The notes under the pieces were generated by a model, which was not told where the DNA came from, searched no databases, and worked only from the letters and a program-made list of their open reading frames with translations. From assembly GCA_016280895.1 (NCBI GenBank), contig JAEEHM010000011.1, positions 1-42,111 of the forward strand: a stretch of DNA of 42,111 bases, in the 5' to 3' direction. Below are positions 32,010 to 41,456 of the stretch, piece after piece (positions within the stretch are counted from its first letter, which is position 1; each line of letters begins with the position of its first letter). Source of the DNA: Bacillota bacterium (lineage in GTDB: Bacteria > Bacillota_I > Bacilli_A > ML615J-28 > CAG-698). Made by a program: the position numbers and the translations under genes.

Positions 32010-33278
32010 CTATATTTCAAATTTATCATTATCTTGTCTTTTGTTATCAAAATTAATAGAGAATGCATCAATATTATCGTTTGCAGAAATAGTTATTTTC
32101 TTGATATTTAAAACGGCATCATTAATTACATTATCAAGTTCAGCCTTTTCTTCTTCTTTTAATACAATTTCTAATTTTGGTTTAATTGCAGGATGCTTTG
32201 GCACAAACACTGTGCAACAATCCTCATATGGTCTAATCGATATATCGAAACAATCAATTTTCTTAGATATCTTAACTATATCTTCTTTATCATATGTTGC
32301 AAGTGGTCTAATAATTGGAATATTAGTAACATCATTTACAACCTTCATGCTTTCTAAGGTTTGTGATGCAACTTGACCAATACTTTCACCATTTATAATA
32401 CAATCCATATTATTTTCTTTGACTACCAGTGATGCAATTTTATACATTGCTCGTCTCATAATTGTAATCAAATAAGTATTATCACATTTTGTTTGAATCT
32501 TTTCTTGTACCTTAGTAAAAGGAACAATATATAAATCAATCTTTTCATCATCTTTGTATCTACTTACCTTACTTATTAAATCAATAACTTTTTGTAGTGA
32601 TGATTGTGAAGTATAAGGCGGTGAAAAGAAATGAATACATGATACATTAATTCCCTTCTTTAACGCAAGGTATGTACTAACAGGGGAATCTAAGCCTCCA
32701 CTCATCATTGATAAGCCACTTCCTTGAATACAAGATGGATATCCACCAAGTCCTACTATTTCATTGATATATAAATATACCGCTTCAAACCTAAAATCGA
32801 TATGTAAAGTAATATCAGGATTATGTACATCTACCTTAACTCCTTCTAATTTGGGTAAAACTAAAGATGCTACATTTTTTGCTATCTCTAAAGATGTAAG
32901 TGGATAGTTTTTATCACTTCTTGCACACTCCACTTTAAATGTGTATGTACTTAAATTATTTTCTTTTACATATTCATTAATTAGTTTAGCAGAAGTATTT
33001 GCGATAGTTTCAATTGTTTTGTCAGTTTTCTTACAGAGTGAATAACTATATAATCCACTTAACTCATTTAGTTTTTCAATTATTTTTAAATGATCTTCAC
33101 CATTTAGATATATATAAAAACGATATGGTTGTGCTTCACATTTAATATTTTTAAATTCTTTCAATTTAAATTTAATATTCTCAACCATCTTACGTAAGAA
33201 TTGTTTGTAATTATCTTTTTTGATGGTCATTTCACCATATCTAATTAGTATCATATCGAACATTGTATCATGTGTCAT
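32010..33278 (-). CDS. thiI: tRNA 4-thiouridine synthase ThiI
   Basis: Puts sulfur into U8 of tRNA and in some species into the thiazole of thiamine. N-terminal ferredoxin-like and THUMP domains (residues about 1-165) are followed by a PP-loop ATPase (MMSGGLDSPVSTYLALKKG) with the Cys-containing CDNTYLITIMRR and later IRPYEDCCTVFVPKHP. There is no rhodanese-like domain, as in other Bacillota. 422 residues is slightly long. Its sulfur donor is presumably the cysteine desulfurase encoded 4 bp upstream, the same pairing as nifZ-thiI in Bacillus. AGGTGATTAT precedes the ATG. Confidence 0.95.
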   Translation of the reverse strand: MTHDTMFDMILIRYGEMTIKKDNYKQFLRKMVENIKFKLKEFKNIKCEAQPYRFYIYLNGEDHLKIIEKLNELSGLYSYSLCKKTDKTIETIANTSAKLINEYVKENNLSTYTFKVECARSDKNYPLTSLEIAKNVASLVLPKLEGVKVDVHNPDITLHIDFRFEAVYLYINEIVGLGGYPSCIQGSGLSMMSGGLDSPVSTYLALKKGINVSCIHFFSPPYTSQSSLQKVIDLISKVSRYKDDEKIDLYIVPFTKVQEKIQTKCDNTYLITIMRRAMYKIASLVVKENNMDCIINGESIGQVASQTLESMKVVNDVTNIPIIRPLATYDKEDIVKISKKIDCFDISIRPYEDCCTVFVPKHPAIKPKLEIVLKEEEKAELDNVINDAVLNIKKITISANDNIDAFSINFDNKRQDNDKFEI

Positions 33279-33282
33279 ATAA

Positions 33283-34416
33283 TCACCTATTTATAATATT
33301 TTGAATTTCGTTAATTAAATCATCTAATTCACTATCAAGTACTAGATATGATAAACTAATTCTAATACTAGTTAAAGCTCTTTGTTTGTCATTAGTTAGT
33401 GCATATATAGTCTTTTCAATATTTTCTAATTTTGATGAACAGCTAGAACCTGTTGATACATAGATATGTTTAGCTTCTAACATATGTACCATAGTTTCAC
33501 CTTTAATAGCCGGAATAGAGATATTTAAGATATAGTATGAAATATTAAATGCCGGCGTATTAATGATAATGCCATCCATTTTTGCTAATTTGTCATATAG
33601 ATATCTAAACTTAGCTTCAACTATCTTTTTCATCTCTAATGTTTGGGGATAAAACTTCATAAAACATTTAGCTGTTGCAGCAATCAAACTGACATCAAGT
33701 GTACCTGGTTTTACAGAATACTGTGCATTTGATCCAAATAATCTTTTATTTAAGTCGATATTTTCTTTAAAGAATAATCCACCAATTCCCTTTGGTCCAT
33801 ATAATTTATGAGTAGAGAAGGTAAACAAATCTATATCATTAAAATCAAAGTCAGGAATTACCTTGCATAAACCTTGCACACAATCGACATGAAGATGGCA
33901 TTTAGGATATTTCTTAACTTCTTGGATAATTGATTTGATATCATTAATAGTACCTAAGATATTATTAACCCACATTATAGAAACTAATATCGTATCACTA
34001 TTTAATTCTTTCTTTAATTCTTCAATATCAACACATCCATTCTTATCGATATCTAAATATACAACTTCATACTTATCACTTAAACTTTTAATAGTGTTAT
34101 ATACTGATGGATGTTCTGCCTTTGTTGTTATAATCTTACCTTTTTCGTATTTATACGCAATTCCTTGAATAGCTAAATTATTAGCCTCTGTTGCATTAGA
34201 TGTAAATACAAGATTATGTTTTTTTACACCAAGTATATCTTTAATAGTATCAATGCATTTGTCATACATATGTTTTGCTTCTTCACCAAGCAAGTGTAAG
34301 CTTGTAGTATTTGCGAAAAACTTTTTCGTAGTGTTGATATATGTATTTAATACATCTTCATCTACTGGTGTAGTTGCCGTATAATCAAAATACTTAATTT
34401 CTTTATTATCTTTCAT
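33283..34416 (-). CDS. iscS: Cysteine desulfurase (IscS/NifS type)
   Basis: PLP enzyme that removes sulfur from cysteine for tRNA thiolation and related pathways. The PLP Lys lies in FSTHKLYGPKGIGGLFF, Asp/Gln contacts in LHVDCVQGL, and the catalytic Cys in STGSSCSSKLE. 377 residues. The close coupling to thiI (4-bp gap) suggests a dedicated donor for s4U8 (NifZ-like) rather than the housekeeping SufS, but this is inference. First gene of a five-gene unit; the ribosome site is weak. Confidence 0.95.
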   Translation of the reverse strand: MKDNKEIKYFDYTATTPVDEDVLNTYINTTKKFFANTTSLHLLGEEAKHMYDKCIDTIKDILGVKKHNLVFTSNATEANNLAIQGIAYKYEKGKIITTKAEHPSVYNTIKSLSDKYEVVYLDIDKNGCVDIEELKKELNSDTILVSIMWVNNILGTINDIKSIIQEVKKYPKCHLHVDCVQGLCKVIPDFDFNDIDLFTFSTHKLYGPKGIGGLFFKENIDLNKRLFGSNAQYSVKPGTLDVSLIAATAKCFMKFYPQTLEMKKIVEAKFRYLYDKLAKMDGIIINTPAFNISYYILNISIPAIKGETMVHMLEAKHIYVSTGSSCSSKLENIEKTIYALTNDKQRALTSIRISLSYLVLDSELDDLINEIQNIINR

Positions 34417-34451
34417 AATTATGCTATCTTTCTTTTCACTTACTTTATTAT

Positions 34452-34480
34452 ACTACAAATTATCATATTTTTAAAGCATA
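34452..34480 (-). promoter_or_regulatory. Promoter of the iscS-thiI unit
   Basis: TATAAT with TTTAAA 17 bp upstream on the minus strand; the -35 is weak and the coordinates are approximate. Confidence 0.5.
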
Positions 34481-34531
34481 TTATTTTTATATTGATTTAT
34501 TTTATGTTATAATATTTTCGAGGTGAATAAA

Positions 34532-34798
34532 ATGAATGATTTAAAACATATCGAATATACACCAAATGGTGTATGTTCAAGAAAAATTGAATATGATTTA
34601 TCAAGTGATGGAAAGATATATAATCTTACATTCACAGGAGGTTGTCCTGGAAACTTAAAAGCAATATCTAAACTAGTAAATGGAATGGATGCAAAAAGCG
34701 TTGCAAATTTGCTTTTAGGTAATACTTGCGGTTACAAACAAACAAGTTGTACTGATCAATTATCTAAGTCTATTGTTGAGGCATTAAATGAAAGATAA
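34532..34798 (+). CDS. TSCPD-domain protein (four-Cys family)
   Basis: 88-residue conserved protein of the TIGR03905/TSCPD group. Conserved blocks: YTPNGVCSRKIEYDL, FTGGCPGNLKAISKLVNGM, and LGNTCGYKQTSCTDQLSKSI. The four Cys suggest a metal or redox site. The signature TSCPDQ reads TSCTDQ here. The domain also occurs in nucleotide reductase-related proteins, but the stand-alone form has no known function. ATG 34532 is preferred to GTG 34523, which overlaps GAGGTG. It overlaps the next gene by 11 bp, so the two are co-translated. Confidence 0.85.
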   Translation: MNDLKHIEYTPNGVCSRKIEYDLSSDGKIYNLTFTGGCPGNLKAISKLVNGMDAKSVANLLLGNTCGYKQTSCTDQLSKSIVEALNER

Positions 34799-35243
34799 TT
34801 TGCTTTTACAACAAGCCAAAGAATTAATTGATCTTTCAGCTAATTCCTTACACAAAGATATTACGATACTTGCAAATATTTCTAGTCTAATCTTTTATAA
34901 TTTTGATAATATCAATTGGGCTGGCTTTTACTTTGTTGAAAAAGATAAATTTGTGCTTGGTCCATTTCAAGGAAAAGTTGCATGCACTAATATCCCCATT
35001 AACAGAGGTATGCTTGGTAAATGTTATAAAAAGAATGATGCTTTAGTAATAAAAGATGTTCATCAAGAAAAAGAACATATAGCTTGCGATAGTGCATCAA
35101 ATAGTGAACTTATTATTCCAATCAAAAAGAATGATAAAATTATTCTTCTTTTAGATATCGATTCTATTAAATTCGATAACTTTAAAGATGAAGATATATC
35201 TATTTTAGAAGATATCGCAAAATTAATTGAAACAACGATATAA
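34788..35243 (+). CDS. msrC: GAF-domain free methionine-(R)-sulfoxide reductase, altered Cys pattern
   Basis: fRMsr reduces free Met-R-sulfoxide with thioredoxin electrons. The GAF fold shows NWAGFYFV, LGPFQGKVACTNIP, KDVHQEKEHIACDSASNSELIIPI and LLLDIDS. By spacing, Cys66 and Cys100 match Cys84 and the catalytic Cys118 of the E. coli enzyme. The position of Cys94 is Leu76 (INRGMLGKC) and a Cys appears three residues later (Cys79). It should still have two partners for the catalytic Cys. 151 residues, normal. Second gene of a unit with the TSCPD protein. Confidence 0.87.
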   Translation: MKDNLLLQQAKELIDLSANSLHKDITILANISSLIFYNFDNINWAGFYFVEKDKFVLGPFQGKVACTNIPINRGMLGKCYKKNDALVIKDVHQEKEHIACDSASNSELIIPIKKNDKIILLLDIDSIKFDNFKDEDISILEDIAKLIETTI

Positions 35244-35276
35244 AAAAGTGAAACACAAAAAAGTGTTTCACTTTTA
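35244..35276. terminator. Terminator between msrC and the pyrophosphatase gene
   Basis: AAAAGTGAAACAC / GTGTTTCACTTTT, perfect 13-bp stem with six A as loop; T runs on both strands; convergent genes. Confidence 0.9.
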
Positions 35277-35284
35277 TTTATTTT

Positions 35285-37429
35285 CTATAGAAGTCCTATA
35301 ATACTATAAAGAGTTGCGATAACTAAGAATAATGTAGTAGCAACTGTAGACATCATCTTGATGAAGATATCTAATGCAACACCTACAACGTCTTTTCTTG
35401 TATCACCAATAGTATCACCAGTTACAGCAGCTTTATGTGCGGCAGAACCTTTACCATGTCCAGGGATAGCTCCTGATTCGATATACTTTTTAGCGTTATC
35501 AAATGCACCACCACTATTACCCATGAAGATAGCTCTTGGAATAGCAACGATTGTAGCACCTAATAAGATACCAAGTACGATTTCAAGACCAAAGAAGATA
35601 CCTGTTACAAGTGGTACTAAGATAGCAATGATTGATGGAATCAACATTCTCTTTAAAGCTGAAGATGTAGCAAGACGAACTAATTCATTATAATCTGGAT
35701 CTTTTTCACCTTTTAGAATTGCTGGATCTTGTAATTGTTTATCACCAACATCAGCAAGTTCTTTTGCGGCAGCAATAGTATTATCAGTTAAAAGTGCAAT
35801 AAAGAATTCAATTAAAGCACCACCAATGATACAGCCAGCAATGAATTGATAATCTGTTACTTTTGGCATAGCGATACCATGTGTTGTAAAGTTACCTACA
35901 AATGCGCAAATTAATGAAACAGTCGCGAATGCAGCTGAACCAATAGCGAATCCCTTGCCAATAGCAGCAGTTGTGTTACCAACAGCATCTAGTTTATCAG
36001 TAATGTTACGTACATCTTCTGGTAAGTGGCAGCTTTCAGCAAGACCACCAGCATTGTCAGCGATAGGTCCGAAGGCATCGATTGAAACTGTAGTACCAAC
36101 GAATGAAAGCATACCTAAAGATGCAATAGCGATACCATAGAATGAACCAATAGCACCAGCAACGATTAATGATGCACCAATAATTAAAATTGGAAGCATA
36201 CATGATTTAGAACCTACTGCATCACCCTTAGTAACTACGAATGCTTCACCTTCAGTTGCGTATTCAGCAATAGTACGTGTAGGTTTGTAATCAGTTGAAG
36301 TATAATATTCTGTAATCATACCAATAGCAACACCAGATGCAAGACCTAAAATTGAACATACCCAAGGAGTAGCCCAACCAATCTTCCAACCGATTGCTTG
36401 AATATCAGCTTTATCTGCACCACTAAATGCAACATAAGATAATACACCAGTTACAATTAATGTTAAACCTGCAGAAATATAAGTAGCTAAATTTAATTCC
36501 TTAGATGGACTATCACCCATTTTTCTAATAGATACAAAGATGATACCTAATACACATGAAAGTAGTCCACCACCAGCCATAACTAGTGGGAATAAAGCAG
36601 TTGCTTTAAATAATTCATGAGTTTCAATTAATGTACCATTAGATACAAATCCTAAAGCAACAATAATAGATGCAGCAATAGTAGCAACAAAGCTTTCAAG
36701 TAAGTCAGAGCAGTTACCAGCGATATCATTAACGTTATCACCAATAAAGTCAGCAATTACATTTGGTACTCTACTATCATCTTCTGGTAAGTCATTTCTG
36801 ATTTTACCTAAGATATCAGCAGAAATATCGGCAGCCTTAGTATAGTTACCACCAGCAACACGGTTAAACATAGCAACTGTAGAACAGCCTAATGAATAAG
36901 TAGTAATTCTAATAATAGATGCATTTGTAAGTAAAGCATCAATTGAAATGATACCATTAGATTTAACTGTATTAATACCACTAATTAATACGATAACAAT
37001 TAAGCCTAAAAGACCAAATGCTTGTACAGAAAGTCCACTAATAGAACCACCCTTTAATGCAACCTTTACAGTTTGTCCAATTGATAATGTTTCTCTTGCT
37101 TTATTTGCAGTTCTAACGTTAGCATAAGTTGCACTCTTCATACCTAAGATACATACAATACTAGACATTGCAGCACCGAATAGATATGTTAAACCAGAGA
37201 ATTTCTCAATAAATAATGTGAATAATACAGCAAGTACTGCAATTACAATTGCGATTGTTGTAAATTCTTTTTTAATAAATACATTAGCGCCATCACGAAT
37301 GATACCGCTCATTTTTTTCATTTGTTCAGTTCCTTCATCCATCTTTTTAATACTGATGAAATTATATAATACATACATTAAGGCAACAAAACAAATTCCT
37401 AGAATAATAAATAACCAAGTATTACTCAT
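35285..37429 (-). CDS. hppA: Membrane-bound ion-translocating pyrophosphatase
   Basis: Hydrolyses PPi and pumps H+ and/or Na+ across the membrane. 714 residues with about 15-16 helices. Catalytic loops: GNYTKAADISADILGKIR (190s-211), DFIGDNVND (227-235, all three Asp kept), GPIADNAGG and DNAKKYIESG ... HKAAVTGDTIGDTRKD. Several usually fixed residues differ: canonical GADLVGKVE is SADILGKIR, GDNVGD is GDNVND, GMGADLFES is GNCSDLLES, SLNILIK is ALDIFIK. Ala488 and Gly491 in NTTAAIGKG mark the K+-dependent class. Which ion is pumped cannot be decided. Strong promoter and AGGAGG site, monocistronic, convergent with msrC. Confidence 0.93.
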   Translation of the reverse strand: MSNTWLFIILGICFVALMYVLYNFISIKKMDEGTEQMKKMSGIIRDGANVFIKKEFTTIAIVIAVLAVLFTLFIEKFSGLTYLFGAAMSSIVCILGMKSATYANVRTANKARETLSIGQTVKVALKGGSISGLSVQAFGLLGLIVIVLISGINTVKSNGIISIDALLTNASIIRITTYSLGCSTVAMFNRVAGGNYTKAADISADILGKIRNDLPEDDSRVPNVIADFIGDNVNDIAGNCSDLLESFVATIAASIIVALGFVSNGTLIETHELFKATALFPLVMAGGGLLSCVLGIIFVSIRKMGDSPSKELNLATYISAGLTLIVTGVLSYVAFSGADKADIQAIGWKIGWATPWVCSILGLASGVAIGMITEYYTSTDYKPTRTIAEYATEGEAFVVTKGDAVGSKSCMLPILIIGASLIVAGAIGSFYGIAIASLGMLSFVGTTVSIDAFGPIADNAGGLAESCHLPEDVRNITDKLDAVGNTTAAIGKGFAIGSAAFATVSLICAFVGNFTTHGIAMPKVTDYQFIAGCIIGGALIEFFIALLTDNTIAAAKELADVGDKQLQDPAILKGEKDPDYNELVRLATSSALKRMLIPSIIAILVPLVTGIFFGLEIVLGILLGATIVAIPRAIFMGNSGGAFDNAKKYIESGAIPGHGKGSAAHKAAVTGDTIGDTRKDVVGVALDIFIKMMSTVATTLFLVIATLYSIIGLL

Positions 37430-37465
37430 TTTTTCCTCCTATTGTAAATATCAATACAGTTAAAT

Positions 37466-37494
37466 ATTATACTCTTTTTTATCAAAATAGTCAA
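37466..37494 (-). promoter_or_regulatory. hppA promoter
   Basis: TTGACT (plus 37489-37494) and TATAAT (plus 37466-37471), 17-bp spacer on the minus strand. Confidence 0.85.
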
Positions 37495-37518
37495 TATAAC
37501 AATAATGAAGAATTAAAA

Positions 37519-37552
37519 AAACAAACTATTAGAATTAACTAATAGTTTGTTT
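37519..37552 (-). terminator. Terminator after the M3 peptidase gene
   Basis: Perfect 14-bp stem AAACAAACTATTAG / CTAATAGTTTGTTT with a 6-nt loop, then a T run on the minus strand. Confidence 0.9.
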
Positions 37553-37558
37553 GTTTTT

Positions 37559-39394
37559 TTATTTACCAAAGTTCTTCATGAAGTTGATAGCATCATCATA
37601 TAATTCATCATCTTCATAAGTAGGGATACCAACATATTCTAATACATCTAAATATGTTTGGCCTTCTTTCTTAAGTGTTACATAATCATATAATTTGTAG
37701 TACTTTTCTTGAGCAGCAGCATAACCATTATCTTGATATTCAAAGAAGAATTGTAAGCTTTCAAGAGCAGATACAGAATATGAAATATAATAACAAGCGC
37801 TATGGCAACATACATATTTCCAATAATCAGTATTAAATAATTGACCAACACCAAAGCTTGAAAGAACGCCTTCGAATAATGATTCGTATTCATTCTTTGT
37901 AATTTGACCATCAGCCATAATTGTGCTGGCATTTGCAAGTGTATAAGTATTTGTGTAAATTGCTTGTTCAAATACATCTACAGCAGCAGCTAAAACGATA
38001 ATTTGTAAGAAGCCCATAACTTCATCAGAAATTACATAATTCTTAACATCAGGATTTACATCTTGTTCCATTAAATAGTTAAGTAACATCATTTCATTAC
38101 CTTGTGAATGAGTTTCATTTAAGTCCATTGAATCAACTAAATAATCGCTGTCCTTATTTAAAACAGAATTGTTGTGATGACCAAATTCATGGATAAATGT
38201 AAATGATGATGAATAACTACCTGGTCCAAAGAACATAATTGGAACTTCATCACGGCCAATAACCCAAGAGAATGCACCTTGATAATCGCCTTGGAAGTAT
38301 GCACCAGTCTTAAAGATATTTTCAAGTTCAGCAGCAAAGTCTAATTTGAAATCATCTTTTTCGTGTTTCATTGTTTGAACATATTTGTAGATATAATCAT
38401 TAGCAAGATCTTTTTCTAGTGGAGAATCTTTAATGAATGCTTCAGCAATCTTTCTTTCACTAGTCTTTAGATTATATTTTGGAAGATTCTTATAGAACTT
38501 ATTAAATTCAGTTCCTAATTCTTTATATTTATCAACCTTAGCTAAGATATCTGAAGGAGAATATTCTCTACCATAAACATACTTATATGCAAGAGTTGCA
38601 TAATCAGGTTCGTTTTGAATTTCAGCAAGTCTCTTATTATTGTTGAAGAATTTTTCATATAAGTCTAAGACTTTTGGATCCTTCATATCAGTAATATTAT
38701 CTAATTCGATTTCAATCTTATCATTTTCAGTTTTGATTTTTACATATTCAGGATCTGAATAAGTTGCACTTTCATAAAGTACTTGTGCAATTTCTTCTTC
38801 AGTCCAACCATCTTCTTCAGAGAAGAAATATTCACGGAAACTTGAATCATGAATAGGTTGGAATAAACTATAATACTTTTCAATAGCTTCATTATAGTAT
38901 TCAGTAATTTGATCTAAGTCAGCTTCTGCTTGTTCACTCTTTTGATCCATGTTTTCTCTGATTGTTGCATATTGATATTGTTCAACAATATAATTGCAAT
39001 CTTCATCAAATACATCATAGAAATCTTTTTCAAATTTATCTTCAGCTTTATAAGCTTCTGAATCTTGAACGTATACGTCTTTTGCAGCATCATATTTGCC
39101 GACTTTATTTACTTCATCTAATACTTTTTGATAATCACTTTGGAATTTTTGATAATCTTCATCACTATACTTGTAAACAACTTCTTCATCGTATAGTCTT
39201 TCACTTTCTAAAGTGCCTTTTTTACCACATCCTTCACATACTTCTTTATGGAAATATGAAGTATAAGAATGAACGTGTTCTTCTGGTTTATTGTCGCCAC
39301 CATTATTTTCTTCTTCGTTCTTCTTACAGCCAACAAGAGCGATAGCTAAAAATAAAATGAAAACAAATAAAAAACTTCTAATAATTTTTTTCAC
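37559..39394 (-). CDS. Lipoprotein zinc metallopeptidase of the M3 (oligoendopeptidase) type
   Basis: 611-residue extracytoplasmic peptidase. The start is GTG 39394 with AGGAGG 8 nt upstream. A signal peptide ends at lipobox LVGC (Cys23). Residues 40-60 hold an unusual HVHSYTSYFHKEVCEGCGKK segment with possible metal ligands. The catalytic motif is TFIHEFGHH (402-406 HExxH), and Glu427 in DLNETHSQGNEMM is the likely third zinc ligand, aligned to the E of PepF. The C-terminal half is helical like M3 enzymes. PepF-like proteins are usually cytoplasmic, so a lipoprotein form points to digestion of outside peptides. Its partner uptake genes are not in the window. Own terminator; the promoter is unclear. 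Confidence 0.87.
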   Translation of the reverse strand: MKKIIRSFLFVFILFLAIALVGCKKNEEENNGGDNKPEEHVHSYTSYFHKEVCEGCGKKGTLESERLYDEEVVYKYSDEDYQKFQSDYQKVLDEVNKVGKYDAAKDVYVQDSEAYKAEDKFEKDFYDVFDEDCNYIVEQYQYATIRENMDQKSEQAEADLDQITEYYNEAIEKYYSLFQPIHDSSFREYFFSEEDGWTEEEIAQVLYESATYSDPEYVKIKTENDKIEIELDNITDMKDPKVLDLYEKFFNNNKRLAEIQNEPDYATLAYKYVYGREYSPSDILAKVDKYKELGTEFNKFYKNLPKYNLKTSERKIAEAFIKDSPLEKDLANDYIYKYVQTMKHEKDDFKLDFAAELENIFKTGAYFQGDYQGAFSWVIGRDEVPIMFFGPGSYSSSFTFIHEFGHHNNSVLNKDSDYLVDSMDLNETHSQGNEMMLLNYLMEQDVNPDVKNYVISDEVMGFLQIIVLAAAVDVFEQAIYTNTYTLANASTIMADGQITKNEYESLFEGVLSSFGVGQLFNTDYWKYVCCHSACYYISYSVSALESLQFFFEYQDNGYAAAQEKYYKLYDYVTLKKEGQTYLDVLEYVGIPTYEDDELYDDAINFMKNFGK

Positions 39395-39452
39395 TTTTTT
39401 AGCCTCCTTAAAATTATAGATATCTAATTATACCACTATTATTTTAAAAAAG

Positions 39453-39483
39453 AAAGACACATAATATATTTTTTTGTGTCTTT
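39453..39483 (-). terminator. Terminator after rplQ (end of the ribosomal superoperon)
   Basis: AAAGACACA / TGTGTCTTT hairpin followed by CTTTTTT on the minus strand. Confidence 0.82.
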
Positions 39484-39493
39484 CGATATAAAA

Positions 39494-39883
39494 CTATTCT
39501 TCTACAAATGCAATTAAAGCCATAGGAGCACTATCGCCTCTTCTAGGTCCAGTCTTTAGTACTCTAGTGTATCCACCATTTCTATTAGCATATTTAGGAG
39601 CAAGTTCTTCAAATAGTTTTTTAATTGCGTATTGTTCTTTTACTACTTCGCCATCTTCATTTAATTCAGTAGCTTTTTCAAAACGAACTAATTCAGCAGC
39701 TTTTCTTCTTGCAGCTAAATCACCTTTTTTACCTAAAGTAATCATTTTGTCAGCTAATTTTCTTAATTCTTTAGCTCTAGATAAAGTAGTTTCAATACTT
39801 TCATTGATAATTAAGTCTGTGATTAAATCTCTAATTAAAGCTTTTCTTTGATCAGAGTTACGGCCTAATTTACTGTATCCCAT
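39494..39883 (-). CDS. rplQ: 50S ribosomal protein L17
   Basis: Large-subunit protein near the exit tunnel. The N terminus [25 protein letters not shown] and [25 protein letters not shown] are diagnostic. 129 residues; the segment between ([15 protein letters not shown]) is a little longer than in E. coli but usual in Bacillota. It lies 13 bp after rpoA and ends the operon. Confidence 0.97.
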   Translation of the reverse strand: MGYSKLGRNSDQRKALIRDLITDLIINESIETTLSRAKELRKLADKMITLGKKGDLAARRKAAELVRFEKATELNEDGEVVKEQYAIKKLFEELAPKYANRNGGYTRVLKTGPRRGDSAPMALIAFVEE

Positions 39884-39896
39884 TTTTAGGTCCTCC

Positions 39897-41033
39897 TTAT
39901 TTGTCTTCTTCTTCGTCCATGTCTAAAATCATAGAACCGAATGTTTCTTTTTCGCTATCTTCGTAGTTTTCATCAACTTCTAAAATAGCATCATCATGTT
40001 CAATATCTTCTTCATCTTCATCATCTAAGTAATCTCCATCAAATGAATGGCGTAATTCCAAGCCAATTTCATGTAATTTTTGGATAACTTCCTTAAGTGA
40101 TTTACGACCTAAGTTACGAACTCGCATCATTTCTTCAGATGTTTTTTGTGTTAATTCGCCAACTGTATTAATACCAGCTCTCTTTAAGCAGTTATAAGAA
40201 CGAACTGATAAATCAAGTTCTTCAATCTTCTTTTCTAACTTCTTATTTGCAATCTTTTCTTCTGGTTCATACATATAATTTTGACTTGCAATAACTTCGT
40301 TTAAAGCAGATACAACAGTGAAATGATCAATTAAGAATTTAGATGCTAAACTAACAGCATTTGAAGGTTTGATACTATTATTAGTTCTAACTTCAATTGT
40401 AAGTTTATCATAATCAAAATTATCTTCAACTCTTGTTTTTTCTACTTCATATACACATTTAGTAACTGGTGTATAGATAGCATCAATTGCGATTCTATCA
40501 ACGATCTTATTACCATTCTTGTCTTTACAGAAAATTTCATTTTCTTTAGCACCAACGTAGCCAATGCCACGACGAGCAAAGAAACGAGCCTTAAATTTGC
40601 CACCTTCTACAAGGTTTGCAACAACTGCATCAGGGTTAACAACTTTTAGTTCACTGCTAACATTTAAATCTCCGGCAGTAATTACTCTTGGACCTTCAGC
40701 AATGATAGAGATTTCATATAAATCATCATTCTTTTGAGTCATAGGCTTAAATAATTCTTCTTCATCAATTGAGAAGATAATATTCTTTAAGTTTAGAATA
40801 ATTTCTGTAACATCTTCAACAACTCCAGGCATACCCATGAATTCATGGCTAACACCTTCAATTTCCATAGCTACGATTGCTACACCAGGCATAGAAGAAA
40901 GTAATACTCTTCTTAAAGCATTTCCAAGTGTAATACCATAACCACGGTCTAATGGAGTGATAGTAAATTTTCCATAGTCTTCTGTATCTACATCAACTAT
41001 TGTTTGAGGTTTAATAAATTCAAATTTACGCAT
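39897..41033 (-). CDS. rpoA: DNA-directed RNA polymerase alpha subunit with an acidic C-terminal tail
   Basis: Forms the polymerase assembly platform and contacts UP elements and activators. N-terminal domain: [24 protein letters not shown]; linker; C-terminal domain: [25 protein letters not shown] and [16 protein letters not shown]. The residues that Spx uses (Y, C and K of SYNCLK) are kept. It is 378 residues, against about 314 in Bacillus, because about 50 residues follow the last helix, mostly Asp/Glu ([25 protein letters not shown]). It lies 27 bp after rpsK. Confidence 0.97.
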   Translation of the reverse strand: MRKFEFIKPQTIVDVDTEDYGKFTITPLDRGYGITLGNALRRVLLSSMPGVAIVAMEIEGVSHEFMGMPGVVEDVTEIILNLKNIIFSIDEEELFKPMTQKNDDLYEISIIAEGPRVITAGDLNVSSELKVVNPDAVVANLVEGGKFKARFFARRGIGYVGAKENEIFCKDKNGNKIVDRIAIDAIYTPVTKCVYEVEKTRVEDNFDYDKLTIEVRTNNSIKPSNAVSLASKFLIDHFTVVSALNEVIASQNYMYEPEEKIANKKLEKKIEELDLSVRSYNCLKRAGINTVGELTQKTSEEMMRVRNLGRKSLKEVIQKLHEIGLELRHSFDGDYLDDEDEEDIEHDDAILEVDENYEDSEKETFGSMILDMDEEEDK

Positions 41034-41060
41034 TTAACCCTCCTTTATAAATTTAAATTA

Positions 41061-41444
41061 CTATCCACGAGGTTTCTTAGGTGGACGACATCCATTATGA
41101 GGAATTGGAGTTACATCTTTGATAGATATAATTTCAAGACCTGCTACTGCTAATGATCTAATTGCTGATTCACGACCAGGACCTGGTCCTTTAACTTCAA
41201 CATCAACTTTTTGTACTCCAAGGTCTAAAGCAGCTTTACCAGCAGCTTCAGCAGCCATACCAGCTGCAAATGGAGTAGACTTTTTGCTACCTTTAAATCC
41301 TAATGCACCTGCAGTACTCCAAGAAAGAGCATTTCCTTGAGGATCGCAGATTGTTACGATTGTGTTATTGAAAGTAGAGTGAATATGAGCTACACCAACT
41401 GGAACATTCTTTTTAACTTTACGTTTTTTTGCTACATTTGCCAT
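41061..41444 (-). CDS. rpsK: 30S ribosomal protein S11
   Basis: Platform protein of the 30S subunit. [30 protein letters not shown] and [14 protein letters not shown] are diagnostic, with the C-terminal [15 protein letters not shown]. 127 residues, normal. AGGAGG before the ATG; 12 bp after rpsM. Confidence 0.98.
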   Translation of the reverse strand: MANVAKKRKVKKNVPVGVAHIHSTFNNTIVTICDPQGNALSWSTAGALGFKGSKKSTPFAAGMAAEAAGKAALDLGVQKVDVEVKGPGPGRESAIRSLAVAGLEIISIKDVTPIPHNGCRPPKKPRG

Positions 41445-41456
41445 GTTCTATTCCTC

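Noticed and set aside
31900-32376. 158-codon plus-strand frame
   Set aside because: Overlaps the ends of thiI and the coiled-coil protein on the other strand; Ser/Phe-rich shadow.
35358-36140. Plus-strand open frames of 111 and 61 codons
   Set aside because: Antisense shadows of the pyrophosphatase gene, with no start signals or family similarity.
38962-39345. 127-codon plus-strand frame rich in His/Leu/Tyr
   Set aside because: Antisense to the M3 peptidase; the composition is an artefact of the opposite strand.
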